Of a stretch of DNA of 64,000 bases, positions 1-7,921 are shown piece after piece (within the stretch, counting starts at the first letter, position 1; each line of letters begins with the position of its first letter). A program made the translations under genes and the position numbers. The notes under the pieces were generated by a model. The model was not told the origin of the DNA. It worked only from the letters and a program-made list of their open reading frames with translations, and did no database searches. Source of the DNA: Streptomyces pseudovenezuelae. Lineage in GTDB: Bacteria; Actinomycetota; Actinomycetes; Streptomycetales; Streptomycetaceae. Location: positions 598,501 through 662,500 of the forward strand of contig NZ_JARXVH010000002.1 in the NCBI RefSeq assembly GCF_029892565.1, given 5' to 3'.

Positions 1-1
1 C

Positions 2-1054
2 AAGCCCGACCTCCTGCTGGAGCTGATGCTCCCCGAGAAACTGTCCTACGGCGCCTGCACCAACCGGGCGTTCCTGATCGCCGCCGCGCTCGGCTGCGAG
101 TCCGTGCACCGCAGGGACTCCGACAGCCGGTACCAGACCCTGAACGGCGAGACCCTCTTCCCCGTCCATCACGAACTCACCTCGCTCGGCCGACGGGCGG
201 CCGACACCGCCCCCGACGTCACCGAGAACATGCTGGGCGAGCGGCACGCCGACAAGACGGTGTCGATGGTGGGCAGTTCCTTCGTCGGTGAACTCTCCGT
301 CGACATCGGCGAGATCCTCGACATCGACCCCGACGTCTATCACGACATGGTCAGCCTGTGGGCGCCCATGGACTGGTCCGGCGAACAGAAGAAGCAGCTG
401 GTCGAGGAGTCCTTCCGGGGCGCCGGCACCGACCCGTTCGTCCGCGACCACTCGACACTCGCCCTGGTCGACCCGATGCGCGTCGACATGTGCAACATCA
501 GCTTCCACGGAGTGCACGAAAGGGTGCCGCTGCCACCGGCGACCGACACGATCGGCAGCGACTACTTCCTCATCCACCTGGTCCACGACGCCGCCCTGCC
601 CGGTGTGCTGCACAACCGGCACATCGTCAACTTCTACACGGGCGAACGCCGGACCGACGCTGGCTTCACTGCGTACCAGCTGCGCTTTGTCAAATTCCTG
701 CTGTCGATGCTCTACTTCAACGTCATCTACGACCGAATGGCCCAGGCGGGCCCGGAGTTGGTCGACGAGCAGGGGCAGGTACGCGCGGCCCCGGTCGCCC
801 GACTGGCCAGGGAGAGCGCACTGCGCGACCGCGCCGAGAACGTCCAGCGCCTGGACGCCCTCGACGTCGCCTACCGCAAACTCGGCGGCAGATACGCGGA
901 GTTCGCCGATCTCCTCGCGGCACGCCGCGAACGCCTCCTCGACGAGGCGCGCGGTGACATCGAGGACTTCGCCCTCCTGACCGAGTCATGGGAAGCGCTC
1001 GTACAGGCTGCCCGCGACACCCCGGTACAGACGCCGACGGAGTGGCCGGCGTGA
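2..1054 (+). CDS. unrecognised protein, possibly glycosyltransferase-like (5' truncated)
   Basis: The reading frame is open to the left edge, so the true start lies outside the window; 350 residues are visible. I do not recognise the family. An 'NRAFLIAAALGCESV' stretch is followed by 'RRDSDS', which looks like a nucleotide-sugar DxD motif of a GT-A glycosyltransferase; this is weak inference. The C-terminal third is helical and charged. It is followed directly by the PLP decarboxylase with a 4-base GTGA overlap, so the two are translationally coupled and probably act on one pathway. No signal peptide or membrane segment is seen in the visible part. Confidence 0.6.
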   Translation, partial: KPDLLLELMLPEKLSYGACTNRAFLIAAALGCESVHRRDSDSRYQTLNGETLFPVHHELTSLGRRAADTAPDVTENMLGERHADKTVSMVGSSFVGELSVDIGEILDIDPDVYHDMVSLWAPMDWSGEQKKQLVEESFRGAGTDPFVRDHSTLALVDPMRVDMCNISFHGVHERVPLPPATDTIGSDYFLIHLVHDAALPGVLHNRHIVNFYTGERRTDAGFTAYQLRFVKFLLSMLYFNVIYDRMAQAGPELVDEQGQVRAAPVARLARESALRDRAENVQRLDALDVAYRKLGGRYAEFADLLAARRERLLDEARGDIEDFALLTESWEALVQAARDTPVQTPTEWPA

Positions 1055-2241
1055 GCGCGACCCCGATACCCGAGTCCGCCGCATTGCGGGCCGCGCTGGC
1101 GGCGGCCCCCGAGGACCGGATCGTCTTCGACCTCGGCGGAATCGAGGAACGCTACGAGACACTCCGCCGCGAACTGCCCGATGTGCTCGTCCGGTTCGCC
1201 CTCAAGGCCTGCCCGGTCGACGAGGTGATCGCGTGCCTGGCCCACCTGGGCGCCGGAGCCGACGGGGCCAGCCCGCGCGAACTGGAACAGGCGCTGCGGG
1301 CGGGCGTGCCGGTCGACCGCGTGCACTACGGCAACACCGTCAAGTCCGACCGGGACATCGCCGAAGCCCACCGCCTCGGCGTCGACACCTTCGCGACCGA
1401 CAGCGTCGAGGACGTGGCGGCGATCGCCGAACACGCCCCCGGGGCAAGGGTGTTCTGCCGTCTCGCGACCACCGGTGAAGGCGCGTTGTGGGGCCTGACC
1501 GGCAAGTTCGGCTGCTCGCCCGCCGACGCGGTGCGCGTGCTGGAGACGGCGCGCGAGTCGGGCCTGACGCCGGCGGGCCTGTCCGTCCACGTGGGCTCGC
1601 AGCAGATGACGGCGGACGCCTGGCACAGCGCCCTCGAAGACCTGGCCGACCTCCTCGCCGTCCTGGGCCGACGCGGGATCACCCTGGACCACGTCAACCT
1701 CGGCGGCGGCCTCCCGGCGCTCGGCTACCTCGACCGGTACGGCACACCACTGGACCCGCCGATCGACAAGATCTTCGCCGTGATCCGCGAGGGAATGCGC
1801 CACCTCAAGGAAGTCCACGGCGCGCACCTCCGCTTCGTCATGGAGCCGGGCCGCCATCTCGTCGCCGACCACGGAGCCATCCGGGCCCGGGTGACCCGGC
1901 TCGCCGAGCGGCGCGGACCGGACGGCGAACCCCAGTACTGGCTCTACCTCAGCTGCGGGAAGTTCAACGGCCTGTACGAGATGGACGCCGTGCAGTACCG
2001 GCTGCACTTCCCCACGCACCCCGACCCCACCCACGTGCCCGCCGTCGTCGCGGGCCCCACCTGCGACAGCGACGACGCCTACCCGAGCGACCAAGGACTC
2101 GTCCGCGTACCCAAGGACCTGGCGTCGGGGGACCCGGTCTGGGTGCTGTCCAGCGGTGCCTACGCCATCAGTTACATGACCCAGGGCTTCAACGGGTTCG
2201 ACCCGCTGCCGTACACCGTGACGAACGAGAGGCGCCCATGA
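1051..2241 (+). CDS. fold-III PLP-dependent decarboxylase (ornithine/DAP/arginine decarboxylase family)
   Basis: This 396-residue cytoplasmic enzyme has the marks of group IV (alanine-racemase fold) amino acid decarboxylases. 'FALKACP' carries the PLP-binding lysine near residue 50, 'GADGASPRE' follows, then 'HVGSQ', the glycine-rich 'NLGGGLP' phosphate loop, 'EPGRHLV' and 'GPTCDSDD' with the active-site cysteine and aspartate. The expected reaction is decarboxylation of a free or carrier-bound basic or acidic amino acid; the substrate cannot be read from sequence. I chose the GTG at 1051 because it overlaps the preceding stop and is where homology begins; an in-frame upstream start at 988 lies inside the previous gene. 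The next gene (GNAT) overlaps by ATGA. Natural-product relatives such as BtrK decarboxylate carrier-bound glutamate, but no carrier protein is visible here. Confidence 0.85.
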   Translation: MSATPIPESAALRAALAAAPEDRIVFDLGGIEERYETLRRELPDVLVRFALKACPVDEVIACLAHLGAGADGASPRELEQALRAGVPVDRVHYGNTVKSDRDIAEAHRLGVDTFATDSVEDVAAIAEHAPGARVFCRLATTGEGALWGLTGKFGCSPADAVRVLETARESGLTPAGLSVHVGSQQMTADAWHSALEDLADLLAVLGRRGITLDHVNLGGGLPALGYLDRYGTPLDPPIDKIFAVIREGMRHLKEVHGAHLRFVMEPGRHLVADHGAIRARVTRLAERRGPDGEPQYWLYLSCGKFNGLYEMDAVQYRLHFPTHPDPTHVPAVVAGPTCDSDDAYPSDQGLVRVPKDLASGDPVWVLSSGAYAISYMTQGFNGFDPLPYTVTNERRP

Positions 2242-2837
2242 GCGACCTCGTACGCATACGCCCCATCGCAGACACCGACTGGGACGCCATCGTGGAGATG
2301 GAGGCCCGCGCCTACGACGAACTCGGCCTGACGGAAGGGCCCGAGGTGCTGCGCTCCCGAGCCGACGCCTCACCCGACCTGTGCTTCGTGCTGGACGTCG
2401 GCGCCCGTCCGGCCGGTTACCTGCTGGCGCTGCCCTACCCGGCCTTCCACTATCCCGACCTGGACCACACCGAACCGACGACGGCCCCGGCGGCCTCATC
2501 GCCGGACAACGTCCACCTGCACGACATCGTTATCACCGAGGGCCTACGGGGCAGGGGACTGGCGCAGCGCCTCCTGCATCACCTCGCCTCGACGGTCCGC
2601 TCGCGAGGCTACGAGCGGATCTCGCTGGTCGCCGTCGGCTGCAGCCGGAAGTTCTGGTCGGCGCGCGGATTCACCGCGCACCCCCGTGTCCGTCCCAGCG
2701 GTTACGGCACCGGGGCCGTCTACATGTCCAAGGCGGTGCCGGCCGACCGCGCCGCAACGCCCGAGCCGGCCGACGTCCCGCCGCGCGGTCCGTTCGCCCC
2801 GACGAAGCGAGCTGATGCGCGTGTTCCGTGTCCATGA
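2238..2837 (+). CDS. GNAT-family N-acetyltransferase
   Basis: A 199-residue GCN5-related acetyltransferase. The acetyl-CoA pyrophosphate loop is visible as 'GLRGRGLAQRLL' near residue 105, preceded by the beta-strand 'VHLHDIVITE' and followed by the 'SRKFWSARGF' segment typical of motif B. It should transfer an acetyl group from acetyl-CoA to a primary amine. Coming straight after a decarboxylase (ATGA overlap), a natural guess is acetylation of the amine that enzyme makes, or self-resistance. The 3' end runs 23 bases into the following MFS gene, and the last ~35 residues (Pro/Ala/Arg-rich) look like non-conserved tail. Confidence 0.85.
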   Translation: MSDLVRIRPIADTDWDAIVEMEARAYDELGLTEGPEVLRSRADASPDLCFVLDVGARPAGYLLALPYPAFHYPDLDHTEPTTAPAASSPDNVHLHDIVITEGLRGRGLAQRLLHHLASTVRSRGYERISLVAVGCSRKFWSARGFTAHPRVRPSGYGTGAVYMSKAVPADRAATPEPADVPPRGPFAPTKRADARVPCP

Positions 2838-4002
2838 CCCCTTCGTGCGCAGCCAGTTGGCCATCGCCGCACTGTTCTGCTCCCTCGGCTTCCAGTACGC
2901 CACCTGGGCCTCGCGGATCCCCGCCATCAAGGCGGATCTCGGACTGACCCCGGCCGAGGTGGGCGTGCTGCTGATGGCGGCCGGAGTCGGCGCGGTGGCG
3001 TCCTTCCCGCTGGTCCCGGTGCTCATGAAGCGGCTGGGTTCGGCGCAGTTGGCGCTGCTGTCGACCGTCTGCCTGACCGTCGTACTCCTGGGCCTGGCCG
3101 CGGCGCCCAACTACCCGGTCGCCCTGCTGGTCATGGGCGTCGACGGCGTCTTCGTGGGATGCCTGAACGTCGCCATGAACGCGCAGGGCGCCGCCCTGGA
3201 GGCACGGCACGAACGCAACACCATGGCCCGACTGCACGCGACGTTCAGCGGCGGCTCCCTGCTCGCGGCGCTGCTCGCCTCCGTCATGAACGCCGTCACC
3301 TCGTCGGTCGGCCTGCACTTCGGCGTCGCGGCCGTGCTCCTCGTCCTGCTCGCCGCCGCCGCTCGCCCCGGCCTGCTCACCGACGACGCGCCGGCGGCCG
3401 AGGAGAAGGGGAAGAAGAGCCGCAGCAAGTGGACTCTGCCGTCCGGGATGGTGGTGTGGATGTGCGTCGCCATGGCGTTCGGCACCGTCACCGAGGGCGC
3501 CATGAACGACTGGTCCGCCCTCTACCTGAAGGAAGTGGCCAAGGCGTCCGCGGAGTTGGCGCCCCTGGGCATCGCCGTGGTCTCCGGCATGATGGTCCTC
3601 GCCCGCCTCTTCGCGGACGGCTGGCGCAGCCGCTGGGGCGACGGCCGGATCGTCCTGCTCGGCAGCGCGCTGGCCGCCGCCGGCCTCGCCTTCGCCCTGG
3701 TGAGCGGGGGAGTGGTGCCCGCCCTCATCGGCTTCGCCTGCGTCGGCCTGGGCGTCGCGGCCGTGACCCCGTGCATCTACGTGGCCGCCGCGAAACAGGG
3801 CTCGGAGGCACTGGCCCTCGTCGCCGCCATGGGCACCACGGGCCTGCTCGCCGGACCGCCGTTCATCGGCTTCGTGGCGAACGCCAGCAGCCTGGTCGGG
3901 GGCCTGGCGGTCGTCGCCGCCGCCTCCGTCGTGGTGGCCCTGTGCAGCACGCAGATCCGCTGGACACCCGTGGTGGCCGAGCGGTCCCTGGCCGGGCAGT
4001 AA
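2815..4002 (+). CDS. MFS transporter (YbjJ-like)
   Basis: A 395-residue major facilitator with about 12 hydrophobic segments. The N-terminus ('FQYATWASRIPAIKADLGL') and first loop resemble the YbjJ-type drug/unknown-substrate exporters. I place the start at ATG 2815, just before the first cytoplasmic segment; a longer reading from 2686 adds only proline/arginine-rich sequence inside the GNAT gene. As last gene of the coupled decarboxylase-GNAT operon it most likely exports the product of that pathway. A strong hairpin terminator follows at 4028-4064. Confidence 0.85.
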   Translation: MRVFRVHDPFVRSQLAIAALFCSLGFQYATWASRIPAIKADLGLTPAEVGVLLMAAGVGAVASFPLVPVLMKRLGSAQLALLSTVCLTVVLLGLAAAPNYPVALLVMGVDGVFVGCLNVAMNAQGAALEARHERNTMARLHATFSGGSLLAALLASVMNAVTSSVGLHFGVAAVLLVLLAAAARPGLLTDDAPAAEEKGKKSRSKWTLPSGMVVWMCVAMAFGTVTEGAMNDWSALYLKEVAKASAELAPLGIAVVSGMMVLARLFADGWRSRWGDGRIVLLGSALAAAGLAFALVSGGVVPALIGFACVGLGVAAVTPCIYVAAAKQGSEALALVAAMGTTGLLAGPPFIGFVANASSLVGGLAVVAAASVVVALCSTQIRWTPVVAERSLAGQ

Positions 4003-4027
4003 TGCACCACTGGACCCCCGCGCCGAC

Positions 4028-4064
4028 ACCGGCCCCGCACCGAAGCCACCGGTGCGGGGCCGGT
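4028..4064 (+). terminator. intrinsic-type hairpin terminator
   Basis: A perfect 15-base inverted repeat (arms 4028-4042 and 4050-4064, ACCGGCCCCGCACCG) with a 7-base loop lies 26 bases after the MFS stop. There is no U-tract, which is usual for Streptomyces terminators. It closes the operon ending with the MFS gene. Confidence 0.85.
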
Positions 4065-4140
4065 CGCGTCGCGCCGGTGACGTAGAGAACACTGTGGCTC
4101 TGCCGTGTTTGAGTCCGGCTGAGACGTGTACGCGCAGAGT

Positions 4141-5685
4141 ATGGCCCACTCACACACAGAGACCGAACGAAAGTACCTGGCCCCGCCGACCGGTGACACC
4201 TCGTGGCTGACGGCGCTGAGCGGTGTGGGCGGCATCGCGTCGGTGAGCGAGGAGGGCACCGACGAACTGGACGCCGTGTACTACGACACCGTGGACCTGC
4301 GCCTGGTCGACGCGTCGGCCACGCTGCGGCGCAGGACGGGCGGCTCGGACGCCGGCTGGCACCTCAAACTGCCCCTGTCCGGGGACAGCCGGGAGGAGAT
4401 CGGTGCTCCACTGTCCGACACGGTTCCCGACGCCCTGCGCGACCTGTTCCTCTCCCGTACCCGAGGGGCGGAACCGACGCCGGTCGTGCGCATCCGCTCC
4501 ACACGCATCAATCGGCACCTCGCCGATTCCGACGGTATGGTCCTGGCGGAGCTGAGCGTCGACAAGGTCCGCGCTGAGTCGCTGCTCGCCAAGTCCACGG
4601 CCACACAGGTCGCCTGGACCGAGATGGAGGTCGAACTCGCCGAGGACACCGACCCCTCGCTGCTGGACGTCGTCGACAAGACACTGCGCAAGGCGGGAAT
4701 AGTGCCCGCCGACAACCCGTCCAAGCTGGCGAGGGCCCTGGAGGAGACGGAGATCGACGCGCCCCGCCTGGCGGACGCGCGTGCCGAGACCGTCGCTCCC
4801 GGGCGCGCCGGCGAACAGATCCTCACGTATGTCGAGGAACAGGTGCGCACCTTGGTGAGGCTCGATCCCTCGGTACGCCGTGACGTTCCCGACTCGGTGC
4901 ACAAGATGCGGGTCACCTGCCGGCGTCTCCGCAGCGTCCTGCGCTCCTACCGGTCGGTGCTGGATCGCAAGGTCACCGACCCGATCCGTGAGGAACTCAA
5001 GTGGCTGGCCGGTGAATTGGGTGCCGAGCGCGACCAGGAGGTCCTCATGGAGCGGCTCGGCTCGCGCGTCGACGCCCTGCCTGCGGAGTTGGTCCTGGGT
5101 CCCGTGGAGGCCCGGCTGCGGGCATGGAACGTAGCGAACACCGCGGCGGCGCGTGAACGCACCCTCGAAGCCCTGCGCTCGCCGCGCTACTTGGCGCTGC
5201 TGGACTCGCTGGCCGCGCTCACCCGGAAGCCTCCGCTGCGCGGCAAGGCCGGCCGCAAGCCGGAGAGGGTGATGGGGAAGGGGATTCTCAAGGAGTACGA
5301 GCGGCTGTCCGACGAGGTGGCGCACGCGCTGGAGCTGTCGCCCGGCGCGGAGCGGGACACCGCCCTGCATCAGGCCCGCAAGGCGGCCAAGAAGACGCGG
5401 TACGCGACGGAACCGGCGCGGGCCTCGCTCGGCAAGCACGCCAAGCGGCTGGGTAAGCGTGTGAAGGTCGTACAGAAGGTGCTCGGTGACCATCAGGACA
5501 GTGTCGTGGCGCGGGAGGCGCTGCGGCAGTTGGCCGTGGCGGCACACGCGGCGGCTGAACCCGGGTTCACCTGGGGGCTGTTGTACGGCCAGGAGCAGGC
5601 CGTGGGTGCGGCGCGTGAACGGGAACTGCCGGAGGCTTGGGCGGTCGCGTCGAAGCCTGGGTTGCGGAAGGCGCTCACTCGCTGA
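4141..5685 (+). CDS. CYTH and CHAD domain-containing protein
   Basis: A 514-residue two-domain protein. Residues ~1-200 form a CYTH domain, with the diagnostic ExExK signature ('ETERKYL') near residue 6, 'YYDT' and several Arg/Lys pairs for binding a triphosphate with divalent metal. Residues ~220-500 form a CHAD domain, with conserved histidines in 'VHKMRVTCRRLRS' and 'LHQARKAAKKTRY'. CHAD domains bind inorganic polyphosphate, and CYTH-CHAD fusions occur in polyphosphate-related proteins; the exact activity here is unknown. ATG 4141 was chosen because homology begins at once; a GTG at 4126 would add five residues. The 3' end overlaps the convergent lysR gene by 11 bases. Confidence 0.9.
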   Translation: MAHSHTETERKYLAPPTGDTSWLTALSGVGGIASVSEEGTDELDAVYYDTVDLRLVDASATLRRRTGGSDAGWHLKLPLSGDSREEIGAPLSDTVPDALRDLFLSRTRGAEPTPVVRIRSTRINRHLADSDGMVLAELSVDKVRAESLLAKSTATQVAWTEMEVELAEDTDPSLLDVVDKTLRKAGIVPADNPSKLARALEETEIDAPRLADARAETVAPGRAGEQILTYVEEQVRTLVRLDPSVRRDVPDSVHKMRVTCRRLRSVLRSYRSVLDRKVTDPIREELKWLAGELGAERDQEVLMERLGSRVDALPAELVLGPVEARLRAWNVANTAAARERTLEALRSPRYLALLDSLAALTRKPPLRGKAGRKPERVMGKGILKEYERLSDEVAHALELSPGAERDTALHQARKAAKKTRYATEPARASLGKHAKRLGKRVKVVQKVLGDHQDSVVAREALRQLAVAAHAAAEPGFTWGLLYGQEQAVGAARERELPEAWAVASKPGLRKALTR

Positions 5686-6589
5686 GAACCCGAGGGTTTT
5701 GCTCAGCGGTGCGGGTCGCTTCGCGCAGGGCGCGTACCGCGGGCAGGTCGCGGTTGGCCGGGAGCCAGGCGAGGAACGACACCGAGTTGCCCAGTTCGGG
5801 AACGTCCACGTAGACGAGGCCCGGACGTGGGTAGAGGCGTCGTGCCGCTGCCGGCAGGAAGGTGATGGCACGGGCCTGCAGCACCGCGAGCACCATGGCC
5901 TCGGTGTCGCGGACGACCGGTCCGAAGCGCACCGGCGTACCGTCCGGGCGCGGATTGATCGTGAGGTGGTCCCACCACTGCCGTGGTACCTCGCGGGGCA
6001 TGTCGACCACCGCACGGTCGGCGAGCTGGGCGAGGGTCAACTTCTCCTCGCCTGCCAGGGGATCGTCCGCCGGCAGACACACCACCCTTGGTTCGACGGC
6101 CAGTTGGTGGGACTGGAACCCCGATGGCAGCGGCCCGCGCAGGAAGGCCGCGTCGACCTCGCCGTTGGCCAACGCGTCGAACTGCTGGATGAAGTTGAGG
6201 TTGTGCACCTCGACTTCGAGATGCGGGTGCTGCTCCCGCAGGCGCGAGAGGACCGCCGCGGCGTACGGCATCGCGGCCTCGGCACCGAGTGAACCGACGC
6301 GGAGAGTCCCCCTGACCGCACGGGCGTGCGCGTCCGACACCTGCACCAGCCGTGCCACCGCCTCGACAACTGCCTTGGCCTCCACGGCGATTGCCTGCCC
6401 GGCGGGAGTCAGTCGGACGGTCCCGCTGCCGCGCTCGACCAGGGGAACCCCGAGGCGCTCCTCCAGCGCGCGAATCTGCTGACTGAGCGCGGGCTGGGAG
6501 ATGAACACCCGCGCCGCCGCCCGCCCGAAGTGCAGTTCCTCCGCCACGGCAAGGAGCAGCCGCAACTGGTGAACGCTCGGTTCTCGCAT
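5675..6589 (-). CDS. LysR-family transcriptional regulator
   Basis: A 304-residue LysR-type regulator. The N-terminal winged helix-turn-helix is clear ('LRLLLAVAEELHFGRAAARVF', then 'SQPALSQQI'), followed by a type-2 periplasmic-binding-like effector domain to the C-terminus. The ATG at 6589 has a purine-rich ribosome site upstream; an in-frame ATG at 6616 would add nine residues. The gene is divergent from the fulvocin-like gene, with ~210 bases between starts, so that gene is the first candidate target. No clear T-N11-A operator could be fixed by eye. Confidence 0.9.
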   Translation of the reverse strand: MREPSVHQLRLLLAVAEELHFGRAAARVFISQPALSQQIRALEERLGVPLVERGSGTVRLTPAGQAIAVEAKAVVEAVARLVQVSDAHARAVRGTLRVGSLGAEAAMPYAAAVLSRLREQHPHLEVEVHNLNFIQQFDALANGEVDAAFLRGPLPSGFQSHQLAVEPRVVCLPADDPLAGEEKLTLAQLADRAVVDMPREVPRQWWDHLTINPRPDGTPVRFGPVVRDTEAMVLAVLQARAITFLPAAARRLYPRPGLVYVDVPELGNSVSFLAWLPANRDLPAVRALREATRTAEQNPRVLSE

Positions 6590-6798
6590 CACTCGGCGCC
6601 TTCCCCCAGGGGCCATGGAGACAACGTTATCGAACCATTGATCTTCTCCTCGGTTCCACCTCTACCCCGGCACACGATCTCCAGGCCAGCATGGCAAGCG
6701 AGGGCGGCAGGGGATCAGCGGCAGTGGATCAACAGGCCGACCGGGGACCCCGCCGCGGGGGAGCGGGGACCACACCTGACGAGGACGGAGCTTCACAG

Positions 6799-7794
6799 AT
6801 GCACACCGCTGAGGGGAACGGCTTGCCCGAGTCCGGGTCCGGGGCCGGTTCAGATGTCCGGTGGATGCTGGCCTTCGACGCGTCGTGCCCGGCGTGCCGT
6901 GCCGTGTCCTCGATCGTGTTCAACGCCTGCGACGGACGCCTTGAGGTGGTCGCGCTCGGTCGTAGCGACGTGCGCGCCTGGTGTGCGACGGCGCTGGGAC
7001 CCGACGCTCCCTTGGCGCCGACCCTGCTGAAGGTCTCCGGCACGGGCGGCGACACCGCCGTCGACGGTGAGTCCGTCCGGGCCTGGACAGGCCCGTCGAT
7101 GACGCTTCAGTTGATGCGCCGGCTGGGCCCCCGGGCCGCGGTCCGCGTCCTGCAGGCGCTGGGCGACGCGCGCGAGGAGAACCGCGCAGCGACCGGTACG
7201 GGCTCCAGTCGCGCGCAGTTCCTGCGGGTCACCGGCGGGCTCGCGGTGGCCACGACCATCCTGTTCAAGGGCGGTACGCCCGCCTTCGCGGCCGGCAAGG
7301 ACGCCGAGGCCGCCGATGCGTGGGTGGCGGCCCACGCCGGACGCCTGCCCACCGCCTACGCCGACGTGACCGCCCTGCCGCTGGCCCACCGCCGTGCCGT
7401 ACACGCGGCACTGCCGCCGGCCGCCCGCAGCCGCCTCTGGGTCGAACACATCGACCGCTTCCGGGCCGCGCAGGCCCACCTGACCTCTCGCCAGAGCACG
7501 ATCCTCGAACGGGCCCGCAAAGCCGCCTCGGACACGGCCACCTTCCAACGCCCCGCGGCCGCACGCCCCCGGCAGAGCGACCTGATCGAGTCCGCGAGCG
7601 CGGCCTTCGGCCCGGAGGGCGCCGCCCAACTGCTGGCCACACTCGGACCGTCGGAGACCCTGGCCGAGGACTGCGGATGCAGCACCTTCTCGGACGCGTG
7701 CATCTTCAGTGACTGCATCGGAGGCGGCTGCACGATCACCGACGGCGGGTGCGGCGAGTTCTGGATCTGGGACTGCGACGGGATCTGCCGCTGA
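6799..7794 (+). CDS. fulvocin C-related bacteriocin-like protein fused to DCC/thioredoxin-like domain
   Basis: A 331-residue mosaic. Residues ~21-80 look like a DUF393/DCC thiol-disulfide domain with a CPAC motif at 30-33. Residues ~138-166 form one hydrophobic segment preceded by 'SSRAQFLR', a Tat-like context with only one arginine, ending in 'PAFAAG', a possible signal-peptidase site. A helical region (~170-285) follows. The last 40 residues hold eight cysteines spaced C-x1-C-x6-C-x4-C-x4-C-x6-C-x7-C-x3-C, with 'CGCSTFSDAC' closely matching the start of myxobacterial fulvocin C as I remember it. ATG 6799 is preceded by GGAG at 8 bases; an upstream ATG at 6691 has no ribosome site. Role unproven: secreted antimicrobial peptide precursor, or secreted disulfide-rich protein carrying its own oxidoreductase. 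Confidence 0.75.
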   Translation: MHTAEGNGLPESGSGAGSDVRWMLAFDASCPACRAVSSIVFNACDGRLEVVALGRSDVRAWCATALGPDAPLAPTLLKVSGTGGDTAVDGESVRAWTGPSMTLQLMRRLGPRAAVRVLQALGDAREENRAATGTGSSRAQFLRVTGGLAVATTILFKGGTPAFAAGKDAEAADAWVAAHAGRLPTAYADVTALPLAHRRAVHAALPPAARSRLWVEHIDRFRAAQAHLTSRQSTILERARKAASDTATFQRPAAARPRQSDLIESASAAFGPEGAAQLLATLGPSETLAEDCGCSTFSDACIFSDCIGGGCTITDGGCGEFWIWDCDGICR

Positions 7795-7809
7795 CCGGCC
7801 GAGCCGTGA

Positions 7810-7834
7810 GCACTATTGGCGCCGTCAATAGTGC
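7810..7834. promoter_or_regulatory. perfect inverted repeat (operator or terminator)
   Basis: GCACTATTG (7810-7818) and CAATAGTGC (7826-7834) form a perfect 9-base dyad with a 7-base spacer. It lies 16 bases after the fulvocin-like stop and ~90 bases before the hydrolase start. The A/T-containing arms look more like a repressor operator than a GC-rich Streptomyces terminator, but either is possible. Confidence 0.5.
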
Positions 7835-7874
7835 GATAGCGGACAACTCTTGGTGCCTGCGAACCATCGGCGTT

Positions 7875-7907
7875 AGAAATCATTACTGAAGCACAGTGAT
7901 GATTTCT
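7875..7907 (+). promoter_or_regulatory. 14-base near-perfect dyad abutting the hydrolase ribosome-binding site
   Basis: AGAAATCATTACTG (7875-7888) and CAGTGATGATTTCT (7894-7907) pair over 14 bases with one mismatch that becomes a G-U pair in RNA, around a 5-base loop. The right arm ends exactly where the GGAGG ribosome site (7908-7912) of the hydrolase begins. This could be an operator or an RNA hairpin affecting translation initiation. Confidence 0.55.
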
Positions 7908-7921
7908 GGAGGTACGCCGCC

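Noticed and set aside
1488..2237. Upstream extension of the GNAT frame
   Set aside because: It overlaps the decarboxylase in another frame with Arg/Pro-rich sequence; homology starts at ATG 2238.
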